Part shown: positions 1 through 14,100 of the stretch, one piece after another | How positions within the stretch are numbered: the first letter of the stretch is position 1 | Layout: the number at the start of each line of letters is the position of its first letter | Origin: Phoebastria nigripes | Taxonomy: Eukaryota; Chordata; Aves; Procellariiformes; Diomedeidae | Direction of reading: 5' to 3' | Assembly: GCA_035582835.1 (NCBI GenBank) | Contig: JAYKAV010003125.1 | Coordinates: 419,110 to 483,109, forward strand | DNA: 64,000 nt | The notes under the pieces: model-generated | Databases searched by the model: none | Told to the model about the DNA's origin: nothing | The model's input: only the letters and a program-made list of their open reading frames with translations | Made by a program: the position numbers and the translations under genes

Positions 1-3000
1 CTGTATCATCCTTCTACTTCCCAGCTTTATGTTACTGTTTGGCTTGATGCGCTGCTTTCTCTCTGTCCCTTTCGTCTAGTATATTTGCTTATTTTCCTAA
101 TAAGTTTCTTCTGTATTTACATTACCTTGCTTTAAAAGTACATTTTTAAGGATAGTATTTCTCAGTGCTCTTCCTTTCCCACCCTTCCCCCTTAATAATT
201 CCCCTGGACCTCTGTTGCTTGGAGCAGACTTTGGCTAGCCCCAGATTCGATGTCAAAGGCCATGACCCGATGTCAGAGCAGCCCATGCTGCTGGCCTCTT
301 CTTTGAATAATTATCTGGAGTTTATTGTGTTGAAGGGACGGGCTTGGGGGCAGCGCAGTCACCCTGGCAAACCAGACCAATGAGCTATCCAGCCGGACCA
401 CTATCCAACAATGGACCTGTAGGTTACACAAAAAATCCAGCAGCACAAAAGATTAAATTAAAAACGGACATTTGGCCACAGAAGTTTTGTCCTTAGAACA
501 ACCATTTTTTCAGCCTTCTGAGTGTAGTGTGGTTTTGATACCTTTAATTGAAAAGAAAAAAGTATTATTTAAAATTTTGTATGTAAGCTAGAATAAAACT
601 GAAATGTCTAATCCCCTTCCCCAACTGTTAGAATCACCATATTGGATGTAGCTTAAGAAGTTATTTCTCAGTTTCTAGTCGCTGAACTCGACTCAGAACA
701 TCAAGCCACTGAACTTTTTTGTTTTTTTTCTCTAGAAATTCTGTGCAATCCTAATTCTTTTAGAAACAAGAGCAAAGCCCTCAATACTTTTCTTTCTATC
801 AATATTTTCCTTTTAAAGTGCTGAGAACAGGGATGTTCAAAACAGGTATGAAAGTATGTTCAGTATCCAGACTTAATGAGTCAACAGTAAATGATAGTAA
901 AACGTCCATTTTCTTTGGGCTTCCTTATCTTTTCCTCTCCCCAAAGAGGACTTAAAAAGTCTGAAATCCAGATTGTGGAGTGCTGTCTCTTCTTATCAGG
1001 ACTGAATGAAAGGCTGCTGGAGGTGGACTCACTGTTCTGGAGGGGTGGGGGGAAAAAAAAGTTCTTTCATGGTCTGACCTCGGATTCTTTCTTAATTTTA
1101 TCTAGCCCTGACCTGTTGGCTCTGCTCTGGCTCCTTTCAAGGCCTTCGATGCTTCACAAACATGCAGCAGCTGAAGGAAACAATGACAGGGCTTTTAGGG
1201 GTTGCAATATTACACTCTCTTGTAACCTTGGCTAAGTAGCCGGTAAACAGATGCTTTCTATGAAGTATTTGCCAGAAAGCCAAAATCTTGGCTGTGTTGA
1301 TATCAGCAAACACGGCTCTGTAACACTCTTGATTTAGGACTCTTCATTTTGTGTTCAATATAAGCTTCAGCTGAATGAACAGTTATCCAGTGTGTCTCGT
1401 GTGTACAATGTGGTCGTGGAACCTGCTGTTACAGGTTTTATATTTATCTTTAATGCTATAAATTTACCTGGAATAGAAGAATTGTATGAAGACAAATTAT
1501 CAAAATCTGAATGGGATAAACACAGTTTGGTCTTTTGCAGAAAACTGATTTGAAGATAGTGTTAAAATGTAATCAGGACATACGCATTTCTATGTATTCT
1601 TTTGAGAAGGGAGGATGGAATTATATATGGATTAGGATTTTTCATTGGCTGTGGTGTTAGTGTCGTGCTGCTTTAAGCTTAGAGGGTTTTAATTATGTAA
1701 TAGAATGTCTTGAGAATGGAATTTTTGTTCCATTGTGGATATGGAAGTGACTTTATTGTTCTCAGTAACTTTTCCTAAAAGTTCAATCTGTGCAATCTTG
1801 GTCATTTAAGAATGAGGTAGTTGCATTAAAAAGTACTTCACCAGCTGCAAAGTGATTAGAAGCACATTTTTTTTTTTAGTTGTTTAACTGCTAATACAGG
1901 CATTTAATCTTTGATGCCTCTAGTTTTTCCAGTTGTGTTCATTGGAAGTGCATGAGGACACCATCTGGCAGTAATGAGGTATAACTCTACCAGATGGAAC
2001 TAACCCACGTTGGTTGGAGATATGTTCCTTCCTCTCCCCATGTCACCTTTATCACTAGGGAAATGTCTTCAAAACAGAGGACTCCCCCCCCCCCCAATAA
2101 TGGTAGCTGCTACAGCAGTCACCCAGCAAAACCTTGGTTTTCGGTGGATATATTTCAGAGGCCAGTTAGGGTTAACAGAAGCACCATTTATTCTATTGTG
2201 GAACAATGCCAGATTGGTTTACATGTTTTTGTGTATTTGTCTCAATGTTTTAGAAGAACTGAAGAACTAAGTTTGAGACAGTAACTCAATGGNATTCCAC
2301 GGAATACACCAACATACACTAAAACTAGTTCTGGCATGAGAAGATAATCAACTCTGTAGTTGTTTTTGCCTACCATTGTGCNTGTATTTACTAGAGCACT
2401 TATATTTTCCTAAGCTTTGAAAACTGGGCTTTGTATGTTTAACTAATAAATAGATATAATTTGAACATATTAAAATCTTAAGTTTTGGAAAAGAAAATGG
2501 GAAAATCTGAATATGAGTATTTCTGACTGACAGCTGCTTTGTAGTAGCAACTTCTCCCCTTACTGAAAGAGAAATGGAAGATTTACGTAGAAGCAAGGCT
2601 GATGGCAGTAGTAAAGAATACTGAATAACTTTGAGCTAGTGCAATAAAGCATGGATGTTCCAATGAGCTTTAGAGCAGTAGAACTGCTAATAAATCAAGT
2701 CTCAATTCTTCATGATATTTTTGCATTTCTCCCAGTTTTTTGCGTCCAGACAGATAAGCAGCTGTGGTTGTCCCTCCGTGCTGGGAAATGAAATGCCTTG
2801 TCACAAAAACAGGGTTGGAACATCTGAGTGCACTGTAATATTTTTCTTGAAGAATCTGTTTTTACAGCATTAATACCAGTAACTGCTATGAGCTTCCTAT
2901 CTGCTTTCTGAGAAGCTGAACATAATCTCTAAGATTATCTCTCAGGGATGTAGTAAGACAGTAAAATACGCAAGTAAATCATTGTCATCTGAACTCTTAC

Positions 3001-6000
3001 CAAGCTTCAGCTACTGTAATGTTTAATGTTTTTTCCAAGTTGCAATCCATGTTTTAAATGATAGTTTAACTTAGTTTTTTTGCTCATGCTTGCAGTATTT
3101 AGCTTTGCCATAGTTTTGCTATAAGATGTAGAACCTATTCATAGATTCGTGAAACAAAGAGAAGGCTCCCCCGTGTTTTGCTGCTGAAAGACCTNTCAGG
3201 GTTGAATCTGCAGGGCTCACTGCAGACTTTTATGGGAGAGTGAACGACAGGATATGGGATTCCAGAGGAGTATCACCAGAGAGCAGTGACCTACCTACAC
3301 AAACTGCCATAGGAAAATGAGGCTGATCCTACATAAATTGTAAACCAGTGATTTTTGGGACAGTATCTATTTTGATAATTGGAAATTACTCCATATAAGG
3401 AATATTTAGTTTTTTCCTACTCTTATTTTATAGGAGTATTATTACCAGAGGTGAAATTTGTGCCTCTGGTTGAACTATTATTCATGTGTTTTTAATACTG
3501 ACAGGTTTTGGTTATATAAAAAGGATGTGTGAGGCAGATCCATTGTACTGTGTGAAGCTATGCCAGCTTATCACATCCAGCCTACCATGTCTTTTAAGAC
3601 AGTCTCTGTGTACTCCAGAGGCACTCTTGTAATAAAATTCATGAATTAGCTCTAGCATGTTTATATCAACATCAGTGTTGGCCTCTTGATTTGTACACAC
3701 AGTGTAGTTTTTGTGTCCTTTCCACCAGCTGATTTAAGTAATAACAATAAAAATTCCTATTAAAAAGCTGTAGGTGCTGTGACACTTAATTTCACAACAA
3801 CCTCATGCCAGCAGCACTAAAAAAAAACAAACCAAAACAAACAGCATTCAACAGAAACAAATTAACTTTAAAAAATTCAGCCAGTTGGTAAATAGGCTAC
3901 AAAATCATTCCTGTTCACCTTAGGTCTGGGAACAAGCCTTCAACCACTACACAAATGCTGGCAATTGCAGTTGCAAAAGAATTAATTGAAATGACTCAGT
4001 GTTACCAGCTGTTCAGAGAAATTTTGAAAATGCAGAGGTGAAATCTTGATGTGAGGTTTTTTTACTTAAACTGAATTTATGTGTTGAATGGGTTGAGTAA
4101 ATCACTGCACCTAATTTGTTTCTGAATAGCAGTGATCTTCTGTGGAAAGATGTGTTACTCCTGGGTCTGTTATGAGCATGACTGATGGCCTCAATACTCG
4201 CTTCCCTGATTTCTGAGCCTCTCAAGCCTCCTGTTGCTGTATAATGTGCATGGATGGCATACACTAAATTTGAGACTGTCAGCCCCCCAGGTGGCCATGC
4301 TATCCCCAATCTTTTATCAATGATTTATGTGTAAACTATTCAGGATACCTATGCTGGTTAAAGATAAGAAAGCTCCTGAAGTTTGTTTTCTCTCTAAGGA
4401 TATGTCTGGCTTTGAATATTTGATCCAGCTGGTGAACAGATGAAAGTGTTTATGCCAAGTTTGTACTGGGATTGCTATTGAGGAGTAAATCATATCATAA
4501 GCCTGTAAACGAAACTAACAATTGTTAAAAATATTCTAAACAGAGGCTACATCAGTCAAAAAAATATTTACCACCACTTCATAAAACAAATAGCGTCCAA
4601 GTATCTGTTGGAACTGGAGGCAGATCTTTGGCTATTGGTTATGTTGTTTTGCATGTGGTGAAGCTATGATCAACATGGAACAGCGTCTCAGCAGGTACTT
4701 TGAATTGGTCTTTGCTAATGTTATACATGCAATCTGTGAAGCAAGTTTCACATCAATTTCTTCTGCTGCTCAGTACACTGTTCTTTAAAATTCTTTTATA
4801 TTCTCCTTTCTGGATTACTATAACATTTGGGCTTTTCTAGGCCAGTACATAATGCGGCCTTCCTCAGTTGCTGTTTCAATTACAGATACCAGCAGATGGT
4901 TTTTCAACCATAGAAGCAGTAATGTGTGACAGCTTAAAAATTCTGACATCACTTTAGGGTTGAACTAGTCTTGCTATCAATTGAACCATGATGTCCTGAA
5001 GTGGAAATAACCCAGTTTTTTAGATGGTAGAGACTAGTTGAGAGACTTTATTTTTAAACAGGTTCTTCTATATAAAGATAATTCTTTTTGAAACTTCTTG
5101 CATTACACAAGAGTAAGATGAATGGTATTCAATATTGTGCTTTTTCTAAATGTAGAGCATTAAAGACACTTAAAAATAAGATTAAAAAAATGTGGTTTTC
5201 TCAAAGACATTTGAATTTTTTTTGTGGGAGTTACATTTTTGCCTTTCTTCCACATCCCATTATTAGTCCTCTCTTCCCCAATCAAGTGTTAATGAGGAAT
5301 TCAGGTTTAAAAAAAAAAAAAAAAAAGGAGGAGGAAAAAAAAAAAAGGCAATGAGGATAAACAGACCTCACAGGCTCCTCATTCAGCTCAGCAGGGCACT
5401 AGACCTTAGCTATTCTTCATTTCACAGTGAAGATGATCAGTTCTGGGTGACCACTTTCAAAGGGCACAGAGTTTTTGAAGGTGCACGGCAGGATGATAAA
5501 TTGTCGTGTCTGTCATCCTGCGTCTTGCGGAAATGCAGCAGGGGTCTCTTCTGCAGGAACTTGTAAAAAGATAGACTGTGACACTTGGCTGGTTGGATGC
5601 CGCCTGTTCATGTGGAATCTGTTCAAGGGTCTGCTAAATAATACCCAAATTCAAGTTTTTTCTAAGAATGGGTGGGAGAATCAATTATTATAACAACCTC
5701 CAAAGCATAATCCTAATGAGATCTTAAAGATGTTTTGATGACCTCTTTTTTAAATATTGGCTTTGGTTTTGAATTTATTTCAGTTATGAGCTAAATATAT
5801 GTATCCCTACCACAGGTTAAGAAGCCTGGGAAGGTATAGATTTCTGCTTTTCTGAGATGCATGCTGTAATTAGCCTCAATAAGTCACCACAACTTGATTT
5901 TGGTGTATTCAAATCACTTGGTACTTTTGAAGTGCAGTTATCTTTTTGGTTGGGCTCAGTGTTTTTAAATGCACCTCCCCTTCACATGTCTTTTGTTTTG

Positions 6001-8021
6001 GTTTTTTTTGTGGGGTTTTTTGGTTTGTTTTGGTTTGTTTTGTTGTGGGTTTTTTTTGTTGTTTTGTTTGGGTTTTTTACAGATTTTTAAGAGATTGCGA
6101 TGATTTACATATAATATCTTACTATCTTTCTGAATTTTCAATATTAAAAGTCCATATTTTATCATATGCTTAAGGTTATTCTGTGCGTTTGTGTCCATCT
6201 CCTCCTTTTCTCTGATTGTAATTTGTTGGCTAGGAACAACTGACGTCATCTGTTGTTAAAGTGATGTTGTAAACTCAAAAAAAAACTTCAAAGCAAATGA
6301 GAATTTTACTCTAGTTTAAAAAAACCTAATTTTTTGACGTTTTGTTATTTATATTGTCTACTTGTGATGTGAAAGTCTGTTTGAAAAATGGGAATGGGCT
6401 CCTCTTTCCTATTCTACCATTAGTGTTAAACACATCAAAGAAATACTTTAGTCCAAATTTAAGAGCCCCTTTTCCTTTACACCTATATTTAGATTTTGGT
6501 AAAATACTCTTTTAAAAATAAACATACATAGACATGTAAATTGTACCTCGCGATATCTCATTTAAAGCTGATGTTGGTAACTACAGCACAAAAAGATTGT
6601 CTATTTCAAAATAAATATGAAAAGATTTTACAAAATGCATTGTTATGAAATTACTATGCCATCTTCACAGAAACATCAAATCGTCAAGATTGCACTGCTG
6701 GTGCAGAGACTGCAGAGGGAGCTATCGGTCTGATGTAAACACAGGTCCTATTCGTGATGAAGAAATGTCAGGGATTTGTGTTCCTGTTTATTTCATGAGA
6801 GAGGCCATGTCAAGTCTCAGCTGAAATGAGAAAGAGGAGAGCTTATTTTGAGAAGGGATAATATTATTGTATTTTAGGGCAAGGAAAAAAGAAATAAACA
6901 AGATCAGCACAGTTATCTAACATCTGTCCAGACCTTCTGAAAATCTTACTAGAAAGAAACAGGTTCATCACAATAGAAGAGGAGGATGTCCTAACATCTA
7001 CATCAGTACTGGGGTGAAGTTCAGCTGAACCCAGAAGAGCTCGTATGTACTAGTAGCAAGCGCTACCACCTTGCAAATCATCATTGTACGGAAGGGATTT
7101 GTTGCAAATACCATCGCAACGGAGTATGCTGCAGAGCAGCAGTGCAGCCATCCTGGTGGTTTGCACTCCTAACCACCTGTGGGTACCCCATGCCATCTCC
7201 ACGTACAGAAAGCTCAGGGCCCCTTTCCAACTCATTTCTCTGTAGCAATTTTTCACTTGGATCAAGGCCAGTGTATTGCTAACAGAACTGAGAGAAGCAG
7301 CAAACTGCAATATGGGTACCCAAAGACATGGCCAGAGAAAGGGAAATAGGGAGACCCTTCAAGCTAGGAACAGTGACCCTCTAGGAATGCCAGAACCAGC
7401 TTTCAAGGAAACACCTGGAAGTGGAAGTTGTGAATCAAAGGCATTGTTAACACTCCCTGTTGTTTCACAGTGTATCTCCTCTTGGAACCTGGAACCAAAA
7501 CATTTCCCATTTCTTTGCTGGGTCCTGTCTTCCTGCCTTTGCTTTGATTGCCCTGCTTCATTACAGCCTGCTTATCCAGAAATAAATGTTGGTTTCTGTG
7601 GACCTCATGCTGTTTGTTTTAACAAATCTTTATTATAGACTGAAAGCACTTTCAATATGCTGAATAATACTATTAAATCTAGCTCTGTAGCGGAAGGTGT
7701 GATTTTGTTACAGATAGAAATGTGATATTTATCCTACTCCCACTGATTTCTGTTACAAACTTCGGTTTCAGGCTATTGAAAGCAAGACTGGGAGATACGT
7801 GACTGATTCTAGTCCAGTCTGGGCAAAGATTCAGGGAAATTTGCAGAGCTGGAGAAAAGACGGGCTTCCAGGCATCCAGCCCGTTCATCAGTCTGCTGAT
7901 TGTAGCAGACAAGTTTTGAACCAAACTTGCAGGAGAATCAAGTTGTCTCACTACCTGTCGAAGTCTGAAAATCCTTATTTTTTTTGTCTTGGGTCTAATT
8001 ATTCCTTTTCTCTTTGTGCAG
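1..8021 (+). other. PRTG: PRTG intron (3' part), no exon recognised
   Basis: This is AT-rich sequence upstream of the first recognised PRTG exon. That exon begins inside a codon, so another coding exon must lie upstream, and I could not find it here. The interval holds low-complexity tracts: a C run near 2085, an A-rich and GGA stretch at about 5308-5347, and a G/T tract at 5988-6080. Short open frames show no family resemblance. A small or diverged exon could have been missed. Confidence 0.7.
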
Positions 8022-8117
8022 ATCCTAGAAGAAAGTATCATGTAAGGCTGCTGGCATATAACACTATGGAAGAAGGTTATCAGGCAGACCAAACAGTCAG
8101 CACTCCAGGATGTGTCT
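8022..8117 (+). CDS. PRTG: PRTG exon: end of an FNIII domain
   Basis: The exon follows a pyrimidine-rich tract ending TTTGTGCAG and is followed by GTAAGT. It encodes [19 protein letters not shown]..., the F-G strand region of an FNIII domain. It starts after one base of a split codon and ends on phase 1. Confidence 0.9.
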
Positions 8118-11100
8118 GTAAGTGTTGTAGGTGCATGAAGAATTTATTAAGAGCTGAGCTGTTTCAAGGTCCCAGCAGCTCTGTGTTTTTAACCTATAAA
8201 TAATCAATTAATTCAGTGTAAGACAGAGAACCAGAAAGATCATATCTGTTACAAATACTATCCTAGTCATCCTGTAACTGAGACGGTCTCCTGTGTTCAT
8301 GAACTGCAGCTGAGGAAACAAGATAGCTACAAAGCACATTTTCCTTCCCTATTGGATTATCTGCATCATCTAACCAGTGACGTATCGTGTATCTTATGAG
8401 AGATTTATCTCTCTCTTGTCTCTGTTTATAGTTTTGACTTTGTTTTTGACTAAACAAGTGGGACTACAGAAGTAATACGTGACATGTATTGGGTTAGGAG
8501 GGATCTTTAATAGCTTGAACCAGATTTCTGGGTCTGAATACCAGGTAGTGCTGGGTAGGGGCAGATTTGAATCTAAACCTGTGGGCTCAGACCTGTCTCT
8601 TAATGTTACCAGTATCTGTATACAGTTAATTAAATAATTCATGCTCCTTTTTTGTTTTAAACAGCTGTCCGTGATCGCATGGTGCCACCGCCACCACCTC
8701 CTCACCACCTCTATGCCAAAGCTAACACTTCATCTTCTATCTACCTTCACTGGGGAAAGCCTGCTTTTACATCTGCGCAAGTCATTAACTACACAATCCG
8801 CTGCAACCCAGTGGGGCTGCAGAATGCTTCTCTGGTTCTCTACCTTCAAACGTAAGTGCAGTGCTACTAATGAGTATTGGTTTCCCATTTCCAAATCCTT
8901 CCCACTTAGTTTCTACTCTTCCTGCCCTCTCTTAATTGCCTTTTACTGTAACAACTTTTATCTCCCTTAGAGGACTGTGTGTTTTGCCCAGTGGCTGCTA
9001 GTTCTGTTTCTTGGGTTATTTAAGATGTGTTCGTAGAATGTACGTTGTGTTCGTACCTGTGATCCTTGTGTTGGATCCCTGGACGAGCTCTTGAATTTTT
9101 CATGGCTTTTTAGCTGTCTAAATTGAATTTAATTCTAAGCTCTTCTTCAAGCAAACAAAAGAGAATACCTATTTTACAGGTAGCTTGTCTGGGCAAAGAT
9201 GGGACTTAGTCCAGTGTCTGATTTTAAGATTGGAAACAAGAATTTCTGAGTTTTTGAGGGGTTGAGCATGTTATTGTGGGAATGCCACATTCCTGAGTGT
9301 GTGGCACCCTGCCAGGAGAAAGGTTGAGTAGGAACTACAGCTTGCTTTTCAGAGAAGCAATGCATGAGCCACAGAATGGCAGAACAGGGAAGGAATTCTG
9401 CCTAGGCTTGGTGTTCAACTCTCTGCCCAGGTGGTATGGGAGCAGAAGACTTTGCTCCATTGTGACTGCCTATGCTGGGGGCCATGGTGCTGTTGAGGGA
9501 ACCCTTATGTGTGTAGCTCCCTCAATACTTGGGTTTACTCAAGCCTTCTAAATAAGAAAAATGCTGTCTTAAAAGATACTTTCCATCCTAATATCGATGG
9601 TTTTCTCTTCAAAGAGCACATCCCTGCTGTATAACTCCTGACTTAGTGATTAGACACAGTATAATCACCATGTAAAATTCTTAGTGTGCAATATGGAGCA
9701 TAGCAATGAATGCTGCTTTTTGTGATAGGATGAGACTATTGCAAATATTGGTGACTGCCTTTGCAGTACGGAAGATGAAAATACTAAATGAGATTCAATA
9801 AAGCTGTATCTGTAGCGTAACACCATTTTAAATTGAGATTTAATCTTGACTTGGGTATTATCACCCGGAATTAACCCTGGTGTATATGAGAGATTTCGCC
9901 CCGCCCCCAGAATCAAAATAAAGCAGAATGTCTACAATTGACTTTGTGAACAAATAGTAAACTGCAATATTACTATTAAAACAACCAATTTTACAAATAA
10001 TAAATTACCAAATATGACTATAAGATGAGTAGGGAACATGCATATTCTACAGAGACCCCCCCTAAACATGAGGTGATAGAGGCCATAAGCGGAAGGGGAA
10101 GTTGCACACATAGCCTATGTCTGTTCTGTGAACTGAGAAGCAGATCCAGGAGTAGCTGATGGAGCTGACAGCATGTGCCTTTTCAGCTGTGGTGCTGGTT
10201 GTAGTTTAAGTGTTACTCCAGCTTAAAGCATAGTGTCCTATGGACAGATGTGGAAAGTGCTGAGTTTGGGATACCTACTGGTGATCTGGGCAATAGTATT
10301 CTTGGACTTGCTTGTGCATTGGCTGTCCAAACAACCCTTATAAAAACTTGAGCTCAAGTCAACTGACAGCAGACATAATATCCTCCAGAGAGCTCCAGGG
10401 TTAGTACAATTACATTTTCAGGTAGACAGCGCAGATGGACCACGTGTCTGGACTTGAACTGGTTTGTCTTCTGTTGAACTGACAGTGAAAATCTACTCAC
10501 AGTGACTATCATTNGAGTTTCGGATCTTCAAGTCAACTGCTGCTGTTGAATTTATTTTATTCCTTCATCTGTACAGGTCAGAGACTCACATGTTAGTTCA
10601 AGGTCTTGAACCAAAAACCATGTATGAATTTGCAGTTCGGCTGCATGTGGATCAGCTCTCCAGTCCCTGGAGTCCAGTAGTCTACCATACTACCCTTCCA
10701 GAAGGTAAGGTACTAGGAGAGGACCACATGGTTCTAAAAAGAAAGCTCTGTAAACCAAATGGCCTGAAAAATTGCTTATTAATTTTAAGCTGTAATACTT
10801 TCCTCTGAGATAGACATATTGCTCTTCTCGGTGAGAGATCAAAAAATGCTGTCAGGAAAATCCTTGTTTTGGAACTGTGAAATTCTTTTTCAAAATCTAC
10901 CTAAAATCAGCAACGATTTTTATATAAAATGTGATGTACTTAAACCATTAGCAACCACTGAGTGGAAATAACTTGGATAAAAAATTTAAAATATGTATTG
11001 AAGAGGCATGGCTGATTCATAGGCATTATGAAAACATATTTTAAAAACCAGAATTTTTAGAAACTGTAAGAATATTACGTATCTACTGCCCTAGCTGCTG

Positions 11101-14100
11101 GTTTGCTTTTCTGTCAGCTGGGTCAGTGAAAATCAAAAACTTCAGTTTCATGTTCTCAGCATTGCAATGTTTGGGATGTACCTGTTCACAGGGTAATGAT
11201 GTCGGTTTTTGTCAGTAACTGTTTCCTTCTGGAGTTGAAGGAAAAATACGAAATTTGCTTTCACAAAATCTAAGCTATTGACCAGATCAGAGTTAACAGG
11301 GAAGTTTCTCTTGAGGAGCAGTATGTGTTTGTTTATATGTTGTTTATCTGGGATGTAGCAGTAGCCATTAGGTCTGCACACCAGTTTCTTTCTGAGCAGT
11401 TTAATTGCGTGTAAATTAGGTTAGCCTAATAGCATTGTGTTACTGTTCTCACAGCACCATCTGGCCCTCCAGTAGGAGTGAAGGTGACTTTGATAGAGGA
11501 TGATACTGCTTTGGTTTCCTGGAAGCCACCTGATGGTCCTGAAACAGTTGTTACACGATATACTATCCTCTATGCATCCAGGAAGTCTTGGATTGCTGGG
11601 GAATGGCAAGTGTTGCACAGAGAAGGTAAACTAAAATCATAAACCTATGAACTGGACAAACAATGATGCTACTTATAAGATGCTTTCTTACTTTCAGCTC
11701 CCTTAGACTACAATAAGAAAGAAATTCATATAAATGTTCACATAAAAGTTGTAATTAGTTTAGAATTATTCCCATGGTTGTGATGAAAATGTATTAAAAA
11801 CCAATTAATACTCAGAAGGTGAGGGGAGAGGGACAGTCTGTGTTGCTTTGGAGCTCAGTGTGTGCATGTGAACCAAAATGTCTCATAAATCCAATTACAT
11901 CCATCTTAGTTCTGTTGTAACCACGATTGTGATGGTTTCATTTTGTAAATGCACTCTTTCAAATCTGAAGTCTCTGAGATGCCTTTCTCTCCAGAAATAA
12001 ATTTATAAATGTGGCTGTGTGGGTTTGTATGTTTCTTTCGATCACTGCCAATCCAGTTAGCTCAGTTTGCTTAATGAACTTTCCCCTACTCCCAGTAAAT
12101 TGCTCTGCAAATTAAATTTAACTCTCTGGCTCTATTCTACTGCTGAGCCCCAGCTAGCTAATCTAACAGTAACTCAGGTACGGTGATATGAACTGCAGTC
12201 ACATCTTTGTGATTAGATGTAGATATAGCCTAAATTTTTATAGGCACTTTCCAGAATAATACTACAATTTGAAGAGCTGCATCAAGAACAGATTTCTGCT
12301 ATAGCCAGGAAAAAAGAAAAAGGCGTTTACTGTTTGGTTGGTATTCAAAATAGATAGAGGCAGTTCAGAATAGATTATGCTTTAATAATGTATTAAACCT
12401 GAGAGGGAAGCTCAGTGTTAACAGAGTAAAGTCATGTGCTTGAGTAGCTTATTTAAGAGGATTGTGCAGGAAGAGTTACTATTTTGTTGTTCTGTGTTGT
12501 TCCATGGCTGAAAGCTTAGTTGTCGGTAGAGAGCGAGGCTTTAAATTTTCTGTGGAGAAAGTTCATCAGACTTAATGAGTATGCACTCACAGAGGACAAT
12601 TTGTTTCGCCATCAGTGAGAGTGAACTGTTTTAGTTCAAAGATGGTGGTTGTCCTTTGTGCTGCTCCTGAAGAGAGGACGGAGGACCAACAGCCATTTTG
12701 AAAGGTGGCAGTGCCGCTTTGTCTTTTCTGGAGCAGAATGGTATTTGTCGGGCTGGCCTCAAACAGAATGGTCAGCTGTGAAGAATAACAGTCAAATGAC
12801 TATTAATCTTAAACAAAATTTTTAAAAAATAACTAGTCTCTGAAATATCAATGAGGTCAAACTATAGGGGGAAGATTGAGCCCATGGTTTTTCACTATCA
12901 AAACTGTTCAAAGAAACAGTGATACAAAGTTGTCCCATTAAATTGTTGAAAGAAACAGTGATGTAAAGTTGCCATATTAAAGGACCAATTTAATATTAAT
13001 TTTTACTCACTAAAAAACCCAGCAGATTTATATTCACAGAGATCTTGTATTTGAAGACTAAATCTTGTCATTCTGGTGATGATATGCTTTATTTGTTATA
13101 TGCAGCAAAGTGGCTGAATTGCTTTCAGGTATATGCTTCAGCTCAGCCATGGCTGTGAAACTGAACAGCATCTCAAATAGTACTTTACCATAGATATTTC
13201 GGATAAGGGGATGGCAATAACAGTAAACATTTTCATGTGTTCACATACGGAAAGTGTTGGAGGGAATGAGCAAATGGAGAGCTATAAATCTCAGTGTATT
13301 ACTATGTCCATCAATGTTAGAGTCACTAATTTTGTATTTTGATAGATATATTAGGGTTTGAGGCATGGCATGGAATTCGGGCATCTTGACACGTTAGGAC
13401 AATCTGTAATGCTCTTAGTTAAAGTACAGATGAAAAAGTCTGTGAAAGAAAATTAGCATGTAGATGTAAAATTGGGCAAATACTGTGATAGTCCCGTGAC
13501 AGTCTTTTCATAGGTAATTTGAGGTAGAAGCAGGGTTTGGGTTTTTTAATGCATTTATTCTGATAAGATCAGCTAACCCTATGCAATAAATAGCATTGTT
13601 TTGTCTTGACACTAAACTTGTTTTGCAGAAGGTTTGTGAAATCTTAACCCTATTCCTTTCCCATNCCTCCAAAGACGTGCCCCCCCCCAAATAAAAAATT
13701 AAAAAAACCCACCAAACCAAAACACCACAAACCAACCCTACCACCTATAAAAGTCCTATCATGAGCTTTAGTTTATACATCCAAATTTCTACCACTCCAC
13801 CAACTTAAAAAACAAAACCCTCTAATTTGACTGAGCTTGTGTTAGGCATGGCAGAATTAGAAAATATAACTGCAGTTTGTTGCTGATGCATGATGTGAGT
13901 TATCTTCCAGCCACCTCCCCCCTTTTCCCTAGTTCTCTTCAAGTGGATCAGAAGTTACAGCCTTGACACACTTGGTGTGCAGTAAATCAGTACAAAGTGC
14001 TTACTTGCTTTAGCAATGCAGCAGATTTGAAAGGAGCTGGTGGGAAAGAGCCTGTAATATTGAAACGTGACCTTTCGCCCTTGCTGGTGCTAAATATTAC

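Noticed and set aside
5351..5693. Two overlapping small frames, one fairly cysteine-rich, possibly a small secreted protein
   Set aside because: No signal peptide, no regular cysteine spacing that I recognise, and no splice or promoter support. It lies in a PRTG intron next to A-rich repeats.
5965..6249. Lys/Gln/Asn-rich frame on the - strand
   Set aside because: It is the translation of the G/T low-complexity tract.
7050..8203. Overlapping frames on both strands of up to 137 codons
   Set aside because: Only the 8022-8117 part of the + frame is a PRTG exon; the remainder is intron read-through and shadow frames.
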